From: Hydra vulgaris
Lineage: Eukaryota > Cnidaria > Hydrozoa > Anthoathecata > Hydridae
Direction of reading: 5' to 3'
Length of the DNA: 64,000 nt
NCBI RefSeq assembly: GCF_038396675.1
Contig: NC_088933.1
Coordinates: forward strand, 18,652,001-18,716,000
Part shown: positions 13,001 through 23,411 of the stretch, in pieces
Layout of the letters: the number at the start of each line of letters is the position of its first letter
Numbering within the stretch: the first letter of the stretch is position 1
Position numbers and translations under genes: made by a program
The notes under the pieces: model-generated
Told to the model about the DNA's origin: nothing
The model's input: only the letters and a program-made list of their open reading frames with translations
Database searches by the model: none

Positions 13001-13358
13001 TGATTTTTTGAGTCTGAATAAGAAACATAATTTACCAAATCATAAATTTGTGATGCCATAGAAACTTTTTCATCTGCATCATCAAGAGCTTGTTTGTAAC
13101 AATTATGGATATTTTCATATTCTTTTTCAATCTCTTCAGGCTTGCTTTTACGTGCATCTGTAAAAAACTTACGAACACGTGTATCCATGGTATCTATAGT
13201 ATCTATAATTAAAAACAAAAAAATAACAATGTTACATTAAAAAATTTTTCATTAAAAATTAAAATTTATAAAAAGCAATATTTTACTCTGCACTTTCAAA
13301 TCTAGCTCTCTCATTTCCGTAAAACGATCTCTTAGATCTTGCGGTAGCTGCTCTATTA
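3947..13358 (-). CDS. ING3: ING3, inhibitor of growth protein 3 (partial, six exons)
   Basis: ING3 is a nuclear chromatin reader subunit of the NuA4/TIP60 histone acetyltransferase complex; it has an N-terminal ING helical domain and a C-terminal PHD finger that binds H3K4me3. Exons in transcript order: 13358-13287, 13202-13036, 5636-5540, 4739-4671, 4357-4181, 4063-3947. All boundaries are GT/AG and the phases agree across every junction. The first two read IEQLPQDLRDRFTEMRELDL and, after the junction, ALDDADEKV...SQIYDL. The third reads VDRHLRKLDQELGRFKMELE and TEILEK. These match the animal ING3 family closely, including the R-S step after ILEK. The next exons form the low-complexity S/T linker. 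Missing: exon 1 (expected to encode roughly MLYLEDYLE) at higher coordinates, and the PHD exons left of base 1. No stop or frameshift was seen, so the gene looks intact. The 7.4-kb intron between 5636 and 13036 is full of TE remnants. Confidence 0.93.
4181..4357 (-). CDS. ING3: ING3 exon 6 (linker)
   Basis: The 177-bp exon, with donor GTAAGT, reads RKFGDIERLSTAAIVNGF and then a Ser/Thr/Pro-rich stretch. The opening resembles the KKFKSEALLSTLTSD region of vertebrate ING3. Confidence 0.85.
4671..4739 (-). CDS. ING3: ING3 exon 5 (linker)
   Basis: The 69-bp exon, with acceptor TTTTTAG and donor GTGAGT, reads STTNNEDNSLDLLYNIDSKS then NQ. The polar low-complexity composition fits the variable linker after the ING domain. 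Phases agree with both neighbours. Confidence 0.85.
5130..5224 (-). repeat. Solo terminal repeat of the 2.25-kb TIR family
   Basis: Read on the minus strand from 5224, it begins CAGTCATGGTCAGGAAGG and continues with the shared pattern TATATGACCA, then GATTTGATCACAGCTTTT. It aligns with the terminal repeats at 21163, 23411, 27792 and 30063. No partner end was seen nearby. Confidence 0.65.
5540..5636 (-). CDS. ING3: ING3 exon 4
   Basis: The 97-bp exon, with acceptor ATCTCAG and donor GTATAT, encodes VDRHLRKLDQELGRFKMELE followed by ADCSGITEILEK, the most conserved part of the ING3 helical domain. It lies 7.4 kb from exon 3. Confidence 0.95.
5735..6490 (-). pseudogene. Penelope-like reverse transcriptase remnant
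   Basis: Minus-strand fragments in shifting frames read KADKGSSLIVMDSTYYSDKL (about 6475-6415), DWDFLRKFPRKVDLDN and CDIVNL near 6030-5950, then TIPHDLELEALKFWV and NLIPERVTTNFI near 5940-5860. The order and wording are those of the Penelope-type RT, including the ADKG and short IPHD segments. Many stops and frameshifts mark it as an old copy in an ING3 intron. Confidence 0.65.
6491..7790. other. AT-rich intron sequence, nothing recognised
   Basis: Part of the large ING3 intron. The short open frames show no family resemblance. Confidence 0.5.
7790..7935 (-). mobile_element. Old copy of tRNA-derived SINE family 1
   Basis: The stretch GAACCTTGTTAAACAAGG, then CAGGTTGAATGTGG, to GTAGACCACTACCATG aligns in order with the body and tRNA-like head of the SINE at 26497-26740, with many substitutions. 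It lies in an ING3 intron. Confidence 0.6.
7936..9165. other. AT-rich intron sequence
   Basis: No coding segment is seen. A short motif (AGTTCAAAAA..TTCAGCAATAACTAATTT) is duplicated at about 8261-8295 and 8339-8371. Confidence 0.5.
9167..9547. repeat. Degenerate tandem repeat, about 130-150 bp unit
   Basis: Three imperfect units each contain a TTAAAT..CAGG step, a TTTACAT block and TTTATTTATTTTGAG. A fourth partial unit lies at about 12341-12415, on the far side of the hAT/BEL/minisatellite block, so that block probably inserted into the array. Confidence 0.6.
9548..9870 (-). pseudogene. hAT transposase C-terminal fragment with one element end
   Basis: The left side has a hAT-like end (TAGGGTTTCTCATTTCCCG, then CCGGGATT repeats). 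Inward on the minus strand is the dimerisation region: KEIKLFKATGKRSKTLKRIY, then KLTSIELKRAFSATGLF and MGKI, close to the hAT pattern TGKR..L..IY..L..I..TS.E.ERAFSA.G.F. The rest of the transposase is absent; within 100 bp the sequence changes to BEL gag. Confidence 0.7.
10020..10265 (-). pseudogene. BEL/Pao-type gag (DUF1759) fragment
   Basis: Minus-strand frames read LRQFKRVLIPMLTGDKHNYE then NLKLAFTACADQAPTT, followed after a frameshift by TIKDGLGHFEYAYKAEKEKL. This follows the DUF1759 pattern of BEL/Pao gag (P.F.G....Y..WK.AF..C.D.AP, then GLGH...AY..A...L). No RT or integrase is nearby. The abutting hAT fragment suggests a patchwork of old insertions. Confidence 0.6.
10743..10787. repeat. 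Perfect hairpin, 21-bp arms, 3-nt loop
   Basis: The left arm starts ATTAATCTATTGCATATTTG and the right arm is its exact complement after TAT. It lies in an ING3 intron. Confidence 0.9.
11061..12337. repeat. 27-bp minisatellite, about 47 copies
   Basis: The unit is close to TAATTACTGTTACTTATTAC plus TAATACG. Because 27 is divisible by three, the array stays open for 449 codons (NYCYLLLIR repeated); this is a by-product, not a gene. Units are of two main types (TAATTAC versus TAATTTC). Edge units carry TACTACG instead of TAATACG while central ones are uniform. In the right half the two types alternate with an approximate five-unit (135-bp) period. Confidence 0.97.
12341..13035. other. AT-rich intron sequence with one hairpin
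   Basis: It begins with the fourth unit of the interrupted tandem repeat (12341-12415). A perfect 13-bp-arm hairpin (GATGATGACATCT) with a 4-nt loop sits at 12622-12651. No coding content is seen before the ING3 exon at 13036. Confidence 0.6.
13036..13202 (-). CDS. ING3: ING3 exon 3
   Basis: The 167-bp exon has acceptor ATTATAG and donor GTAAATTATG. It completes the split Asn codon and encodes TIDTMDTRVRKFFTDARKSK and onward to SQIYDL, the helical ING core. It ends in phase 0, which suits the next exon. An ATG within the exon is not the likely start. Confidence 0.93.
13287..13358 (-). CDS. ING3: ING3 exon 2 (probable numbering)
   Basis: The 72-bp exon has its acceptor AG at 13360-13359 after a T-rich tract and its donor GTAAAA at 13286. 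It reads (L)IEQLPQDLRDRFTEMRELDL then KVQ, the start of the ING domain. It enters with two bases of a split codon, so a first exon ending with one extra base must exist upstream. Confidence 0.92.
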
Positions 13359-14651
13359 CTATTAAAAAAAAAAAATTGAATACAAATAATTTTAAATTAA
13401 AATGTTTAAATAAAATAAAATCTTGCTTATAAAATATCCATAGTTCATGAACTTCAATTTTAATTTTCGAAATTTTTATATAATTACAATTTTAATTTTC
13501 AAATTCAATTTTTTGAAACTTTTATATAATTTCAATTTCAATTTTTAAATTCAACTTTTTGAAAGTTTTATATAATCTCGCTTTGCAATTAAAGGAGAAG
13601 CTTTTATTTCCTCATTGATTATAACAACAAAATTCTATGAAAAAATATGCTTTCCATCAAAAACAAATTAAACTTTCTGAATGTTGATCTAAATTAGGCA
13701 ATTAAAAATTCTGTAAGTGAAAACTTTTAAGAAAAAAAAATTATCAATTGCTAACAAAAAATATCATCATTTTTCTGGGGGTTCCAAAACTCAGTCTTAT
13801 TCTTAGAGGTTTCACAAAACTGGCATAAAAACAGTTTTTTGTTTTGGAAGATCTTTATTAACATATCATGCCAAAATAAGTTTAAAACCTCCATTAACAT
13901 TATCAATTTTATATTTACCATTTTTTGTAATAGCTTATTATATAACTTATTATTATATACTCTATAATAACTTATTATATTATAATAAGTTAATATAGAG
14001 ATCAGTGAGTACTACCGGAAAATTTAGTTTTTTGTTTATTCATTATAAAATTAAATTAATGTTTAACTTATTTAAGTTGAGGAATAATTCCTAATCTAAC
14101 ACGATTTGCAATGGTAAAATTTTAATCACTAACAGTTATTGCTCAATTATATTTTTTTGACGGGACTAGGTTCATAATAAAAAAAGTATTTACTCAGGCA
14201 AATAAAAAGTTACTAATAACACTTATACCAATATAATTTAGTTATATAGTCAGGAGATCACGTACAATAATGTAAAGAAACAATTTAACAAATAATTATC
14301 TCGAATAATCTCAAAACTTGTCAACCATAAATTTTAAAATATTAAGCTAACCTTTTGAAAATAAAAAGTTACAATGTCACCCCGATATGAGTCCAATTCG
14401 CAAAAATGTAGAAAAAAATCAATTTTAAAAAGTATTTCAATATTTTTAATTCTTTTATAATTTAGCAAATATATTTACCCAATTACTGAAAAACTTGTTT
14501 TCAGAATTATCATGAATTTTGCGAGTTTTACAAGTTACATTTAGCGCTAAATAATTAAAAAATAAATTCAGAGTACATTTCAATAATTTTTTAATATTGA
14601 TTGATTTTTACATTATTATACAACATTAACAACTTTTAATTTTGTTGAAAC

Positions 14652-14654
<3 letters not shown>
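13359..14654. other. Presumed ING3 intron 1, no feature recognised
   Basis: AT-rich with a TTATAA-type inverted cluster near 13930-14000. The first ING3 exon was sought and not found here. Confidence 0.5.

Positions 14655-14742
<88 letters not shown>
14655..14742. repeat. (TA)n microsatellite
   Basis: About 44 uninterrupted TA units. Confidence 0.97.
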
Positions 14743-14744
<2 letters not shown>

Positions 14745-14789
14745 CCATTTGGAATATATATATGATGTGCTTCCTAAGCTTTCTAAATA

Positions 14790-15290
14790 TATAACCTACT
14801 GGAAGTTCAAAGTAATCAGAAATTTGATAGCCATGCTCTAACAGCTTGTGTACACTATAGGTGGGATTATGTACCAGTTATATTTTTAACTATTGTTTTA
14901 CAAGCAGTTAAACAATATTTTTTAAGGTGGTACCACTTCCAAATCAAGGAAGTACCCACCAAGCTTTCATTATATTTCTCACATAGCTTTCATTATATTC
15001 CTCAAATTAGCATTAACTTTTAAATCAACTCCTGAAACATCTTCAAAAATATCTGCATTTTTAAATGCTCTTCTGGCTGTGTTACCTGTTTTTGAGGAAC
15101 CATAGCCATGCTTTGGCATATCAACAACAAGAGTGAGCTCACTTCTAAACCGATTCTGAATTTCATTTTTTTGCTCAATAAAAGAATTTCATTGATAACT
15201 AATATCTTTTAATTTTCATGATACTCAAACAATCTAATCTAACAATGTAAGGTAGATTTCCATTTAAGGAGATTTCTTAGGATTCATCTC
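14790..15290 (-). pseudogene. Degenerate repetitive-element ORF, family unnamed
   Basis: The minus strand reads FIEQKNEIQNRFRSELTLVV then DMPKHGYGSSKTGNTARRAF in one frame (15190-15060), then after stops PTYSVHKLLEHGYQISDYFE and LPVG near 14865-14800. The GxGxSKTGNTARRAF block followed by a VHKxLxHG block recalls a repeated cnidarian transposon-associated ORF, but I cannot name the superfamily. Stops show it is dead. Confidence 0.45.
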
Positions 15291-16400
15291 GCTTGGTTTC
15301 GCAAAACAAAAACTGCACAACTGCAATGAATGAAAAGTCATGATAGCATTTTCTAGACTTTTCATCAAGCATAGTCAACAATTATTTCAATTTTTATGGT
15401 GCAATGCTTTTCATTACTGAAAAGATCTAGATCTAAAATATAGTCCTATAGACTATAGATTTCCAATTTGTTTTCTAAAATTATGTCTTATGCTGCAATG
15501 AATTCCTGTATTAAGATCAGCATCATCTTTGATAAATCTTTGATTGTATTATTTTTTATGAAGATGCCTCATCCATGTCACATTTCAAACTATTAATTTG
15601 AAATGTGACAATTTGAATGTTTCTGTAATATGCGAACCCAATGGATAACAGTCTACTTTTGATTTTAGGAATGTTTTTAACAAGGGATAAATGTCAACAT
15701 TTTGCATCTGCAAGAGTTTATAATAATTTGATATTATAAATCACTAAAATAACAATGAATTTTAAGTCATAAAGTTTAATCTACAGACATCATTGTTAAT
15801 TGGCAGATGTTTATCACTTTTGTTTGTTTTGTTTGTTCGATGTTTAGGAAACATTTTAATACTCATTCACAAATCTGATTTTTCAGGACTTGATTTTGCA
15901 TGTGCAACAGTAGCTTCTGCTAACTCTTCAGTTGAATGGATTTTAGTTAATCTAAAAAGCAAAACCATTACTGAATAAAAATTTTCCATTATGATAGTGC
16001 AAATTTTCATTAATGTTATTCAACAGATTTTTTTTGTGTTGAAATTATTTGTTCATAGCTCCACACTTATACGGATTTACTTAGTATCATTTCTTAATTG
16101 AAATGATACTAGGGAAAATGTGAAGCAAACTTTTACAAATCAATGCCCTTCTAACCTTAAACTGTTACAAAACTGAGAATTTTTATCATTTTATCACTAG
16201 GAAGATTGCCATCAAAAGTTTAAGAGTTCTTTCAACCTTTAAACAAATTCAAGAGGGAATCTTGAATTTGGCTAAAGGTCAATCCTTCACAATGGCAAAA
16301 GAGCCTCACCTGCCTTACATATATTTTTATTACATAATTTTTTTCTGAGAGTTCTACATCAAAAAGTTCTTCATCAGCAATCTTTTTTTTTTTGCTTTAG
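15291..16400. other. Unannotated stretch with two short hairpins
   Basis: Perfect-arm hairpins lie at 15576-15610 (14-bp arms, 7-nt loop) and 16083-16110 (11-bp arms, 6-nt loop). The 61-codon frame at 15793 has no recognised similarity. Confidence 0.5.
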
Positions 16401-16401
16401 C

Positions 16402-16690
16402 TTTTAAAACAGCAAATTCGCATGATTATTTTAAAACAGCGAATTCGCATGATTATTTTAAAACAGCGAATTCGCATGATTATTTTAACTTCTTTAACTA
16501 TGTTTATAATCAAAGTCCTAAAGCAGTTGGCAAGTTTTGGAGTACCAACTTCTTTAACTATGTTTATTAGTTAAAGAAGTTGGTACTCCAACTTCTTTAA
16601 CTAATAAACATAGTTAAAGAAGTTGGAGTACCAACTTCTTTAACTATGTTTATTAGTTAAAGAAGTTTAGTAATAGAAGTTTACAACTTC
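16402..16690. repeat. 28-bp triplication followed by nested inverted repeats
   Basis: TTTTAAAACAGCGAATTCGC plus ATGATTAT is repeated three times (16402-16486). From 16487 the motif AACTTCTTTAACTATGTTTA occurs repeatedly in both orientations. The clearest hairpin is 16539-16589, with 22-bp arms and a 7-nt loop. Several copies are inverted back to back, ending with an unrelated small hairpin near 16670-16699. Confidence 0.85.
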
Positions 16691-18357
16691 TATTACTATG
16701 TTATTCTAATCTTTTCATTTTTTATTAACCACTAAGTCTGTGTAATCTTATAATCTGTATAACTTGCAAACTTGTTGCAAACATGTTGCAAACAAACTCA
16801 CAAACTTGAATATAAATATTTTCCCAAGATCCATTGATTCCAAAAATCCTTTAAAAATCCTTTAAAAATCCTTTATAGAAAATTTTCAGTTTAAAAAAAG
16901 TTAGTATAAAAAACTTAAAATTCATTTTCTAATGAAAAAAAAAGGTTTGAACCCTTTTTAGTGATTTAGACTCATAGTGAACCATAAAAAAAAAAAAAAT
17001 TCTAAACCTATAATGGCAACCTAGTGAAGACTTGCCATCAGAAAGCTTTTTTTTTAAGTTTAAAATTAAAATTTTTGATATTACATAGCAATAACATTAT
17101 TGTAAACAACCAATTTTTAAAACAATTTATGAGTTTAAAAATGGTTCAAACTATATGAGTCAAGATATTAATATTATTTTAAAAAATATTTTAAAAAATA
17201 ATAGTACGTTGCCACAATTTTTATTCATATATATAAAATAGTAGATTGTTTCATCTAAACATTTGGTGCCAAAAATCTTTCTAAAGTATCTCTTAAGATT
17301 ATTTATATTATATTGTTATATTACAGCAAAGCAACAACAAAAATTTTATAATGAGATCAATATTTCATGAAAAATAAAATGGCTCATCTTAGTTCCTGTC
17401 TATTCAGGAAACAATAGTTGAATTTGAAACAAATGCATAAATGGTAAAGCAAGCAAGAGCTCTGCATGAAGTTAAAGAAATACTCAATGAGAGTAAACAA
17501 CAGACATAAAAAAACATAAAAAATTGATTTTGGAAGTTGTCAAGCTAATTGTCAACTTTTAAGAGGATTATAGTAACAGAGTTTGAAATTTAGGAAGTAA
17601 TACAAGCAAAATACCCAAAAAGTTTTTTTGAGGGGTGATTTTGAACACATATAGGAGTCCATTTCAAGTAATTTTGAAATCTTACTACACTGTCCTTTTT
17701 CCAATTTAAGTTTTTTAATATACTTTAATAATTTTTGCCTCTGGTAAGTTTTGTTTCCTTCACAAAACAACAAAACTTTGTTGTACAAAAAGAAAAAGCA
17801 TATTATTTTGTTTTATACAAATTTATGTTTTAATTAGTAGTTTATTCAAGAATTTTTTGATGAACAAAATCATTTCAATTTCTGTAAGTTCCTGCAAAAA
17901 GGCTCAAGAAATTGTAATGTTTAAAGTAACCTAACTTAACAAGAGCAGTTAGTATCATCTGTATAAAAACAGCTGAGAGAGAAATGACAGAGATCAAATG
18001 ACAAGAATTTTACAAATAATCTAAAAAGATATTAATTTCAAAGATAACAAAAGGCAAAATGAAAAAAGACAAACAAAAACTGTGCCTTAGCTTTTCAATT
18101 TTCAATGAAAAATAAAAGGCTTTACTGTTGGGAAGAAGTAATCTTGAAATTTAGAAATTAGTTTTAAATATATTATTCAATACTTGCACTTTTTAAAATC
18201 CACATCAAATTTCTGACTTCCATTATACTAAAAATACACACTATTTTTTTTTACTAAAATTTTTTTAAAAATTCATTCTCATGTTACTTGTCATTCAATT
18301 AAGTCTCATTCTTTTACTGTGACTGTTCCTAAGTGCTTAAAAATTCTTATTCATCTA
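16691..18357. other. Nothing firmly recognised
   Basis: AT-rich. A 78-codon minus frame at 17788-17552 ends in a KKTFWVF-like segment that faintly recalls cnidarian transposon ORFs, too weakly to call. Confidence 0.4.
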
Positions 18358-18780
18358 CAGTCTTTTACAGGAAGACATGCGATCACACGTCATTATATGA
18401 CCAGGTAAATCAAATTTTACTTTGACAATTTGATCGCAGCTATTTCAAAAAATATTTTTTAAATGCGCTGAATGAAAAATATTCTGAATTATACCTTAAG
18501 TGAAATAAATTACTTTTTAACAAACATTTTTATATTAGCAAAACGCTTTTAAATAAAGTAATAATTTACTGATAATGGTTTTTTTTTTTAATTATAATTG
18601 ACAGTTGTATACAATTTTTTAAATTCATTTTCTATAAATTGTTTAAGTATGCATTTTTTATAATAAATGTTATTAAAAAATAAAAAAATTGTTTTGTTTT
18701 TATAAACAATGACGTTTTAAAAAAAAAGACACGTTTTAGAAAGCTGTTACAATTGAATAAGTTTGATCTTAAATTCTTTA
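18358..18780 (+). mobile_element. Partial copy of the 2.25-kb TIR-family element (left end)
   Basis: It begins CAGTCTTTTACAGGAAGACA and is co-linear for about 400 bp with 27792-28280, through TTATATGACCAGG, TGAATTATACCTTAAGTG and GATAATGGTTTTTTTT. No right end was found, so it is truncated. Confidence 0.75.
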
Positions 18781-19021
18781 AGATTATTGAAACACTTTTT
18801 AATGAAACAACAAAACATTTCTAATGAATTTTTATAATTAGAATTAATAAACTAGTTTTTTTTTTAATATATAATTATGTATTTTTTTAAATAAATGTTA
18901 ATCTTTTGAAACATATTTAAAAAAAAAGTACAAATTTTAAAATAAAAGAATGAAATGGTTTTTTAATGCGTATATTAAATAAACTAAGCATTTTAGTTCG
19001 ATGAGTTTTGTTTTAGTTGGG

Positions 19022-19219
<198 letters not shown>

Positions 19220-20551
19220 GATTTTCTAGGCTGTGTGGTATGGTGTACCATCTTGTTGATATTGAAAGTTGCAGGATCTTCGGTAGAGTTTTGATTTTAA
19301 CAGTTTTAAGCACCTTTTCAGGGTGTCTTTGTATGAAAACTGATTCATTGAGCCTTTTTATATCTTTATGGACCTAACCCCTTTATGGGAAATACATCCC
19401 TAAATGTCTACTGAGCCACCACCATCTTGAATATACTGTACACAAAAGCAAGTGCCATACTACGATTAAAATTTTGAAAACTATTTTTATGGCTGAATAT
19501 AATTCGACTGCAATCTTTGATAGACCAGGTAGTCTCTACTGATACCATTTTCTACTTGCAATGCGGTCTGCAACTCTTAAAATTGCTTATCTTGGGAATG
19601 AAAGAACCAATTCTTCATTTTACAATATCTTTCAAATAGTCTCTCTGCTTACACTTTAGTCATTTTTCATATTGTTGAATTCCATTTGTAAGTTTCAGAT
19701 TTAATAAGTTGGATTTTCTTGTTGTTTACAATCATGCTAGGCTCATCTTGATCAAATCATGCTTTTTCGATCGTCCAGACCTCAGTGGTTCAAACGGGGT
19801 ACCTGTGTTTTTATAATTTTTAATTGCTGTGCACATGTATTTCTCTGATGCATTCGTTTTTTTTGCAATTTTTTAGTTATTTGATGTACATAATAGAATT
19901 ATTTACTTTCTTGTTTTACTTGCTATTTTAAGTGGTTAAATACTTCATATATTGCAATTGCAAGATTATTAATAATTAAAACTTTTTTCTTTGCCAAGAA
20001 TACATTACATTATCATTACAATATATGTGTTGGTGCCTAGGAGAAAGAGTCTAGCTCTGCTTTTAGAAACCACTTTCTATATGTATAGAAAAGATAAATG
20101 AATAAAGCCATAGCAGTCAAATATTATTTATTAGAAGATAAAATTTTCATAGTATTAACTTTTACTAATAAATCTTGAAAGGCAAACTGGTCCTGATAAG
20201 TAAAATTTAAATCTATTTCAGGGGCTATTCAAGGAAAATATGTTGGGCAGCAGTACCCCCGTGTCCATGCGTGTTGTAAGATTACATTGATGGAAACATT
20301 ACCAAATAAAATCATTTTTCTGCACACAAAAAAAGCAATACTTGCCAATTAAACAAAATTAAAAAAAAAAGTCCTTAATTTTTGAATTTGGGTGGCGCAC
20401 AAAATTTGCCATTCTAAAGTCATTATCTGTTTTCTTGCCTAATTTGTCACTGGTGTAACTAGCAGAATTAGATAATCTGAATATATAATTCATTCATATA
20501 TAATTCTGCTGAAAGATTTTTATTTAACTTTAATGTGATTCTTTTATTTCT
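19220..20551. other. No gene recognised
   Basis: Mixed-composition sequence without convincing exons. Near 20230 a CAGGGGCTATTCAAGG motif resembles a MITE edge but no partner was found. Confidence 0.4.
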
Positions 20552-20746
20552 TCATACAGAACACTCATATTTTTTATCTCTACCTCCAAGTCTTCCTTTT
20601 CTCTTACCAAGCTTGTCTTTTACGAAAGCAATATCCTTTTCCTTATCTTTCATTTTTCTAATTTTATCTATCAATATATCCTCAAGCATAACACAAAGAT
20701 GTTCTCCAATCCAAAATACTTTATTAATTAACTTTAAATCCACCAA
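20552..20746 (-). other. Unassigned short ORF, probable repeat-derived
   Basis: A 64-codon minus frame is Lys-rich: MLEDILIDKIRKMKDKEKDI, FVKDKLGKRKGRLGGRDKKY. Its composition differs from the surrounding AT-driven frames, so it may be the tail of a real coding sequence, but I do not recognise it and see no splice signals I trust. Confidence 0.25.
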
Positions 20747-21587
20747 ATCTAGAAATCATAAGTTTGGACAGTATGCAGCAGTCAGACTGATCAACTAGAC
20801 AATGAGTTAAAAAAACAACCTACTAAGAACATAATTTTTGCTTCACTATTTTTAGAGATAATATTGAATTACCTTGATAACTCAATATTTTCTAATACCT
20901 AAAAAAATTTTTATTGGGGGTATTTTATTAAATTTTTTGAATGTATAATCCAAAAAAAAAATTTAACAATAAATATATTTCAAGAAAACATATTACAAAA
21001 TATTACAAACATATTATTTATAAAAAAAATTTATTTAAAAAAATGTCAAAAAATGTAGTTTAAAAATATTTTTATTTGTTAAATATTTATGGATGTTAGG
21101 ATTTTTTGAAACAATTTTTATAAGTTAAAATTTTTTTTTTGAGAATAGAGCCCATTTTATTTCAAGCCTTCCCAGGAAATGCATGCTGTTTTTTGTCTTG
21201 TATGTCCACAGATAAGTATTTGAATTTAGACAACTTGGTCATGCCAATTCCAAGTTTCATTAAATTTAAATTTCAAATCTAACAAAATAGGAAACTAAAA
21301 TCAATTTAAATAGAGAAAAAATTTTAAAATTATTAACTTAAATAATTTGTGTACTGTTTTTATTTTTGCTTCTTTAGTGTGGGTGTTATTTTCAGCAACC
21401 AAATTAGATAAGGCAAAGCAAGAAAAAAACAGTTTTAACTAAAAAACAGTCAACATTAAAAAGAATGATTTCCCTATATATATATATTTTTCAAAGAATA
21501 CATAAATTGCTATCTGTTTGTAAAATACATTTTTACAATTTTAATGTATTAAGTATATATTTTCCCTACATAAAAACATCTATGCAA

Positions 21588-22255
21588 CAGGGTTGCCAGA
21601 ATGGCCACTTCATGGTCAAATCCATATATCTGGCCACCGAAAAAAATAATTGACTAATCTGCAAGTTAGCTTTGTTTGGATTTTTTATTCCATCATTATT
21701 TTATTTCTTAATTGGCTTAATAATATAATTATTTTATAAGGTGCAAATAATGTTCATTTCAAACATTTACATTGTTACTGCTATTAATACAGATATAAAT
21801 TATAAAGATAATAATAATATTTATAATTTTAAATGACATTTAAAAAAATATGTATTTAATTAAAAACTATTTTTATAGATTTAATTTTTTGTAAAAAAAT
21901 ATATAATAATTATTGTTTAATAATAAATAATTTATAATTTACTATTAAAGAATGCATAAAAAAATTTGTTTAACTACTTGTTTTTGTCGTAGATATGAAA
22001 ATAAAATTCATTTTATATTTGTAACTACGACAGTTTTTACAGTATGTTGACATGATCTAAAAAATTTTTAATGATTAAAAAATTATTGGTCCAATTTTAT
22101 CTGATTGTCTTATTTAAGCCAATAAGATTTACATTTAAAAAATAAACCAATGCAATCACAGAGAATTTGGCTACATTTGGTCATTTGTGGCCATTTCTGG
22201 ATACTATAATATATATTTCTGGCTACTGCATATGGCAAAAAATCTGGCAATCCTG
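21588..22255. mobile_element. Non-autonomous hAT-like MITE, 668 bp
   Basis: The ends are CAGGGTTGCCAGAATGGCCA and, at the right, TCTGGCAATCCTG. The flanking 8 bp are CTATGCAA and CTATGTAC, 6 of 8 identical, which fits an aged hAT duplication. Internal sequence is AT-rich and non-coding. Confidence 0.65.
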
Positions 22256-22337
22256 CTATGTACTGCATGCATATACTTTTATATATAACTTCTTTTAATT
22301 ATATAATTATACTTATTTGTAATTAAGTATATGCACT

Positions 22338-22395
22338 TTTAGCTTATTTGGATAAGGCATTTACTTCATGGAATATCCATGGTTCCAATCCCCTC
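22338..22395 (+). mobile_element. tRNA-like segment, possible SINE head
   Basis: The segment carries an A-box-like TTAGCTTATTTGGATAAGGC and a B-box-like GGTTCCAATCC at tRNA-like spacing, with CTTCATGGAA between. It does not fold as a clean tRNA gene, so a SINE remnant is likelier. Confidence 0.35.
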
Positions 22396-22780
22396 CTATG
22401 TCAATTTTTTTAAATTATTTTTCTTTTAAATACCGCTGGTCATATATTTGCTTTGTAAACATTTATCTTTTCTTTTTTGTATATAAAAAATCTTTTTGTT
22501 GTATATTATTGAATGATACACATCACTTCACATTTAGATTTCTTATACCATTTAAGCCTTACAGTGTATTTTCTTGGTAAGGCACACACGCTTATATACA
22601 TAGCTTTTAAGCTTCAGGTAGGCCATGCCGTCTACACATTTTTCACTTTGCTTTAATTGTTTTAAATTATCTTTCTATTCCTGAATATTTTTTATTCCCA
22701 ATCATTTAACATTTCGTAACTTTGGATACCTGTTGTTTTTTAACATTTGGCTCTGTGCGTTTAGTTCTACCTGCCCCCTC

Positions 22781-22910
22781 CCTTTTGGTCTACTATGTTA
22801 TTGGTGAACAATTGTTAATAATAAAAATTATAAATTGTTATGCAATTATTAATAATAATTGTTAATAATTGTTTATATATATTTCACCAATAACATAGTA
22901 GACCAAAAGG
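22781..22910. repeat. Hairpin with 28-bp perfect outer arms, about 74-nt AT-rich interior
   Basis: The left arm starts CCTTTTGGTCTACTATGTTA and the right arm is its exact complement at 22883-22910. Complementarity continues imperfectly outward by about 25 bp. It lies near the middle of the 2249-bp element. Confidence 0.9.
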
Positions 22911-23184
22911 AAGAGGCGGATAGAAAAACCAAAACAACTTAGGAAGACGTGGAATTCGCAAAAAAAACCTAATCCAAATAAGCTAAACTTACCTTTACTT
23001 ATCATCAAATAAATATAATAATATAATAAAAAAAGTTATACATAAAATATACGCAAAAAAAATTGTTCTTTTTAATGTCAACTTAAAACTGTTTTTATTT
23101 GTTTTGTTTGCCTTTCTAATTTTGTTGCTGAAAATAACAAACAACCTAAAGAAGCAAAAATATAAACAGTACATAAATTATTAA

Positions 23185-23187
<3 letters not shown>

Positions 23188-23224
<37 letters not shown>
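23188..23224. repeat. (TA)n microsatellite, short
   Basis: About 18 TA units inside the right terminal repeat of the 2249-bp element. Confidence 0.95.
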
Positions 23225-23227
<3 letters not shown>

Positions 23228-23411
23228 TAATTAAGTTTATTTAAATTTCCTATTTTGTTAGTTTTGCTTTCTTTGTTTTTGAAACTTAGTTTATTTTGCA
23301 ATGCTTAATATAAAAAAATTTGCAAACGGCCATGACCAAGTTGTCTAAAATAAAATACTTATGCATGGACATATAAGATGAAAAACCGCACACGTTTCCT
23401 GGGAAGGCTTG

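Larger units (their letters stand above)
21163..23411. mobile_element. 2249-bp element with about 300-bp terminal inverted repeats and 5-bp duplication
   Basis: The left end reads CAAGCCTTCCCAGGAAATGC and the right end, complemented, CAAGCCTTCCCAGGAAACGT. The inverted similarity runs inward for about 300 bp, including CTTGTATGTCC / CTTATATGTCC, GACAACTTGGTCATG and the TACTGTTTTTATTTTTGCTT block. The flanks carry TATTT on both sides (21158-21162 and 23412-23416). No transposase is seen inside; it holds a hAT MITE (21588-22255), a tRNA-like segment, a 130-bp hairpin and a (TA)n. The superfamily is not identified. Confidence 0.8.

Noticed and set aside
17552-17788. 78-codon minus-strand ORF with KKTFWVF end
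   Set aside because: Resemblance to a transposon ORF is too weak and the composition is dominated by Lys and Phe as expected from AT-rich DNA.
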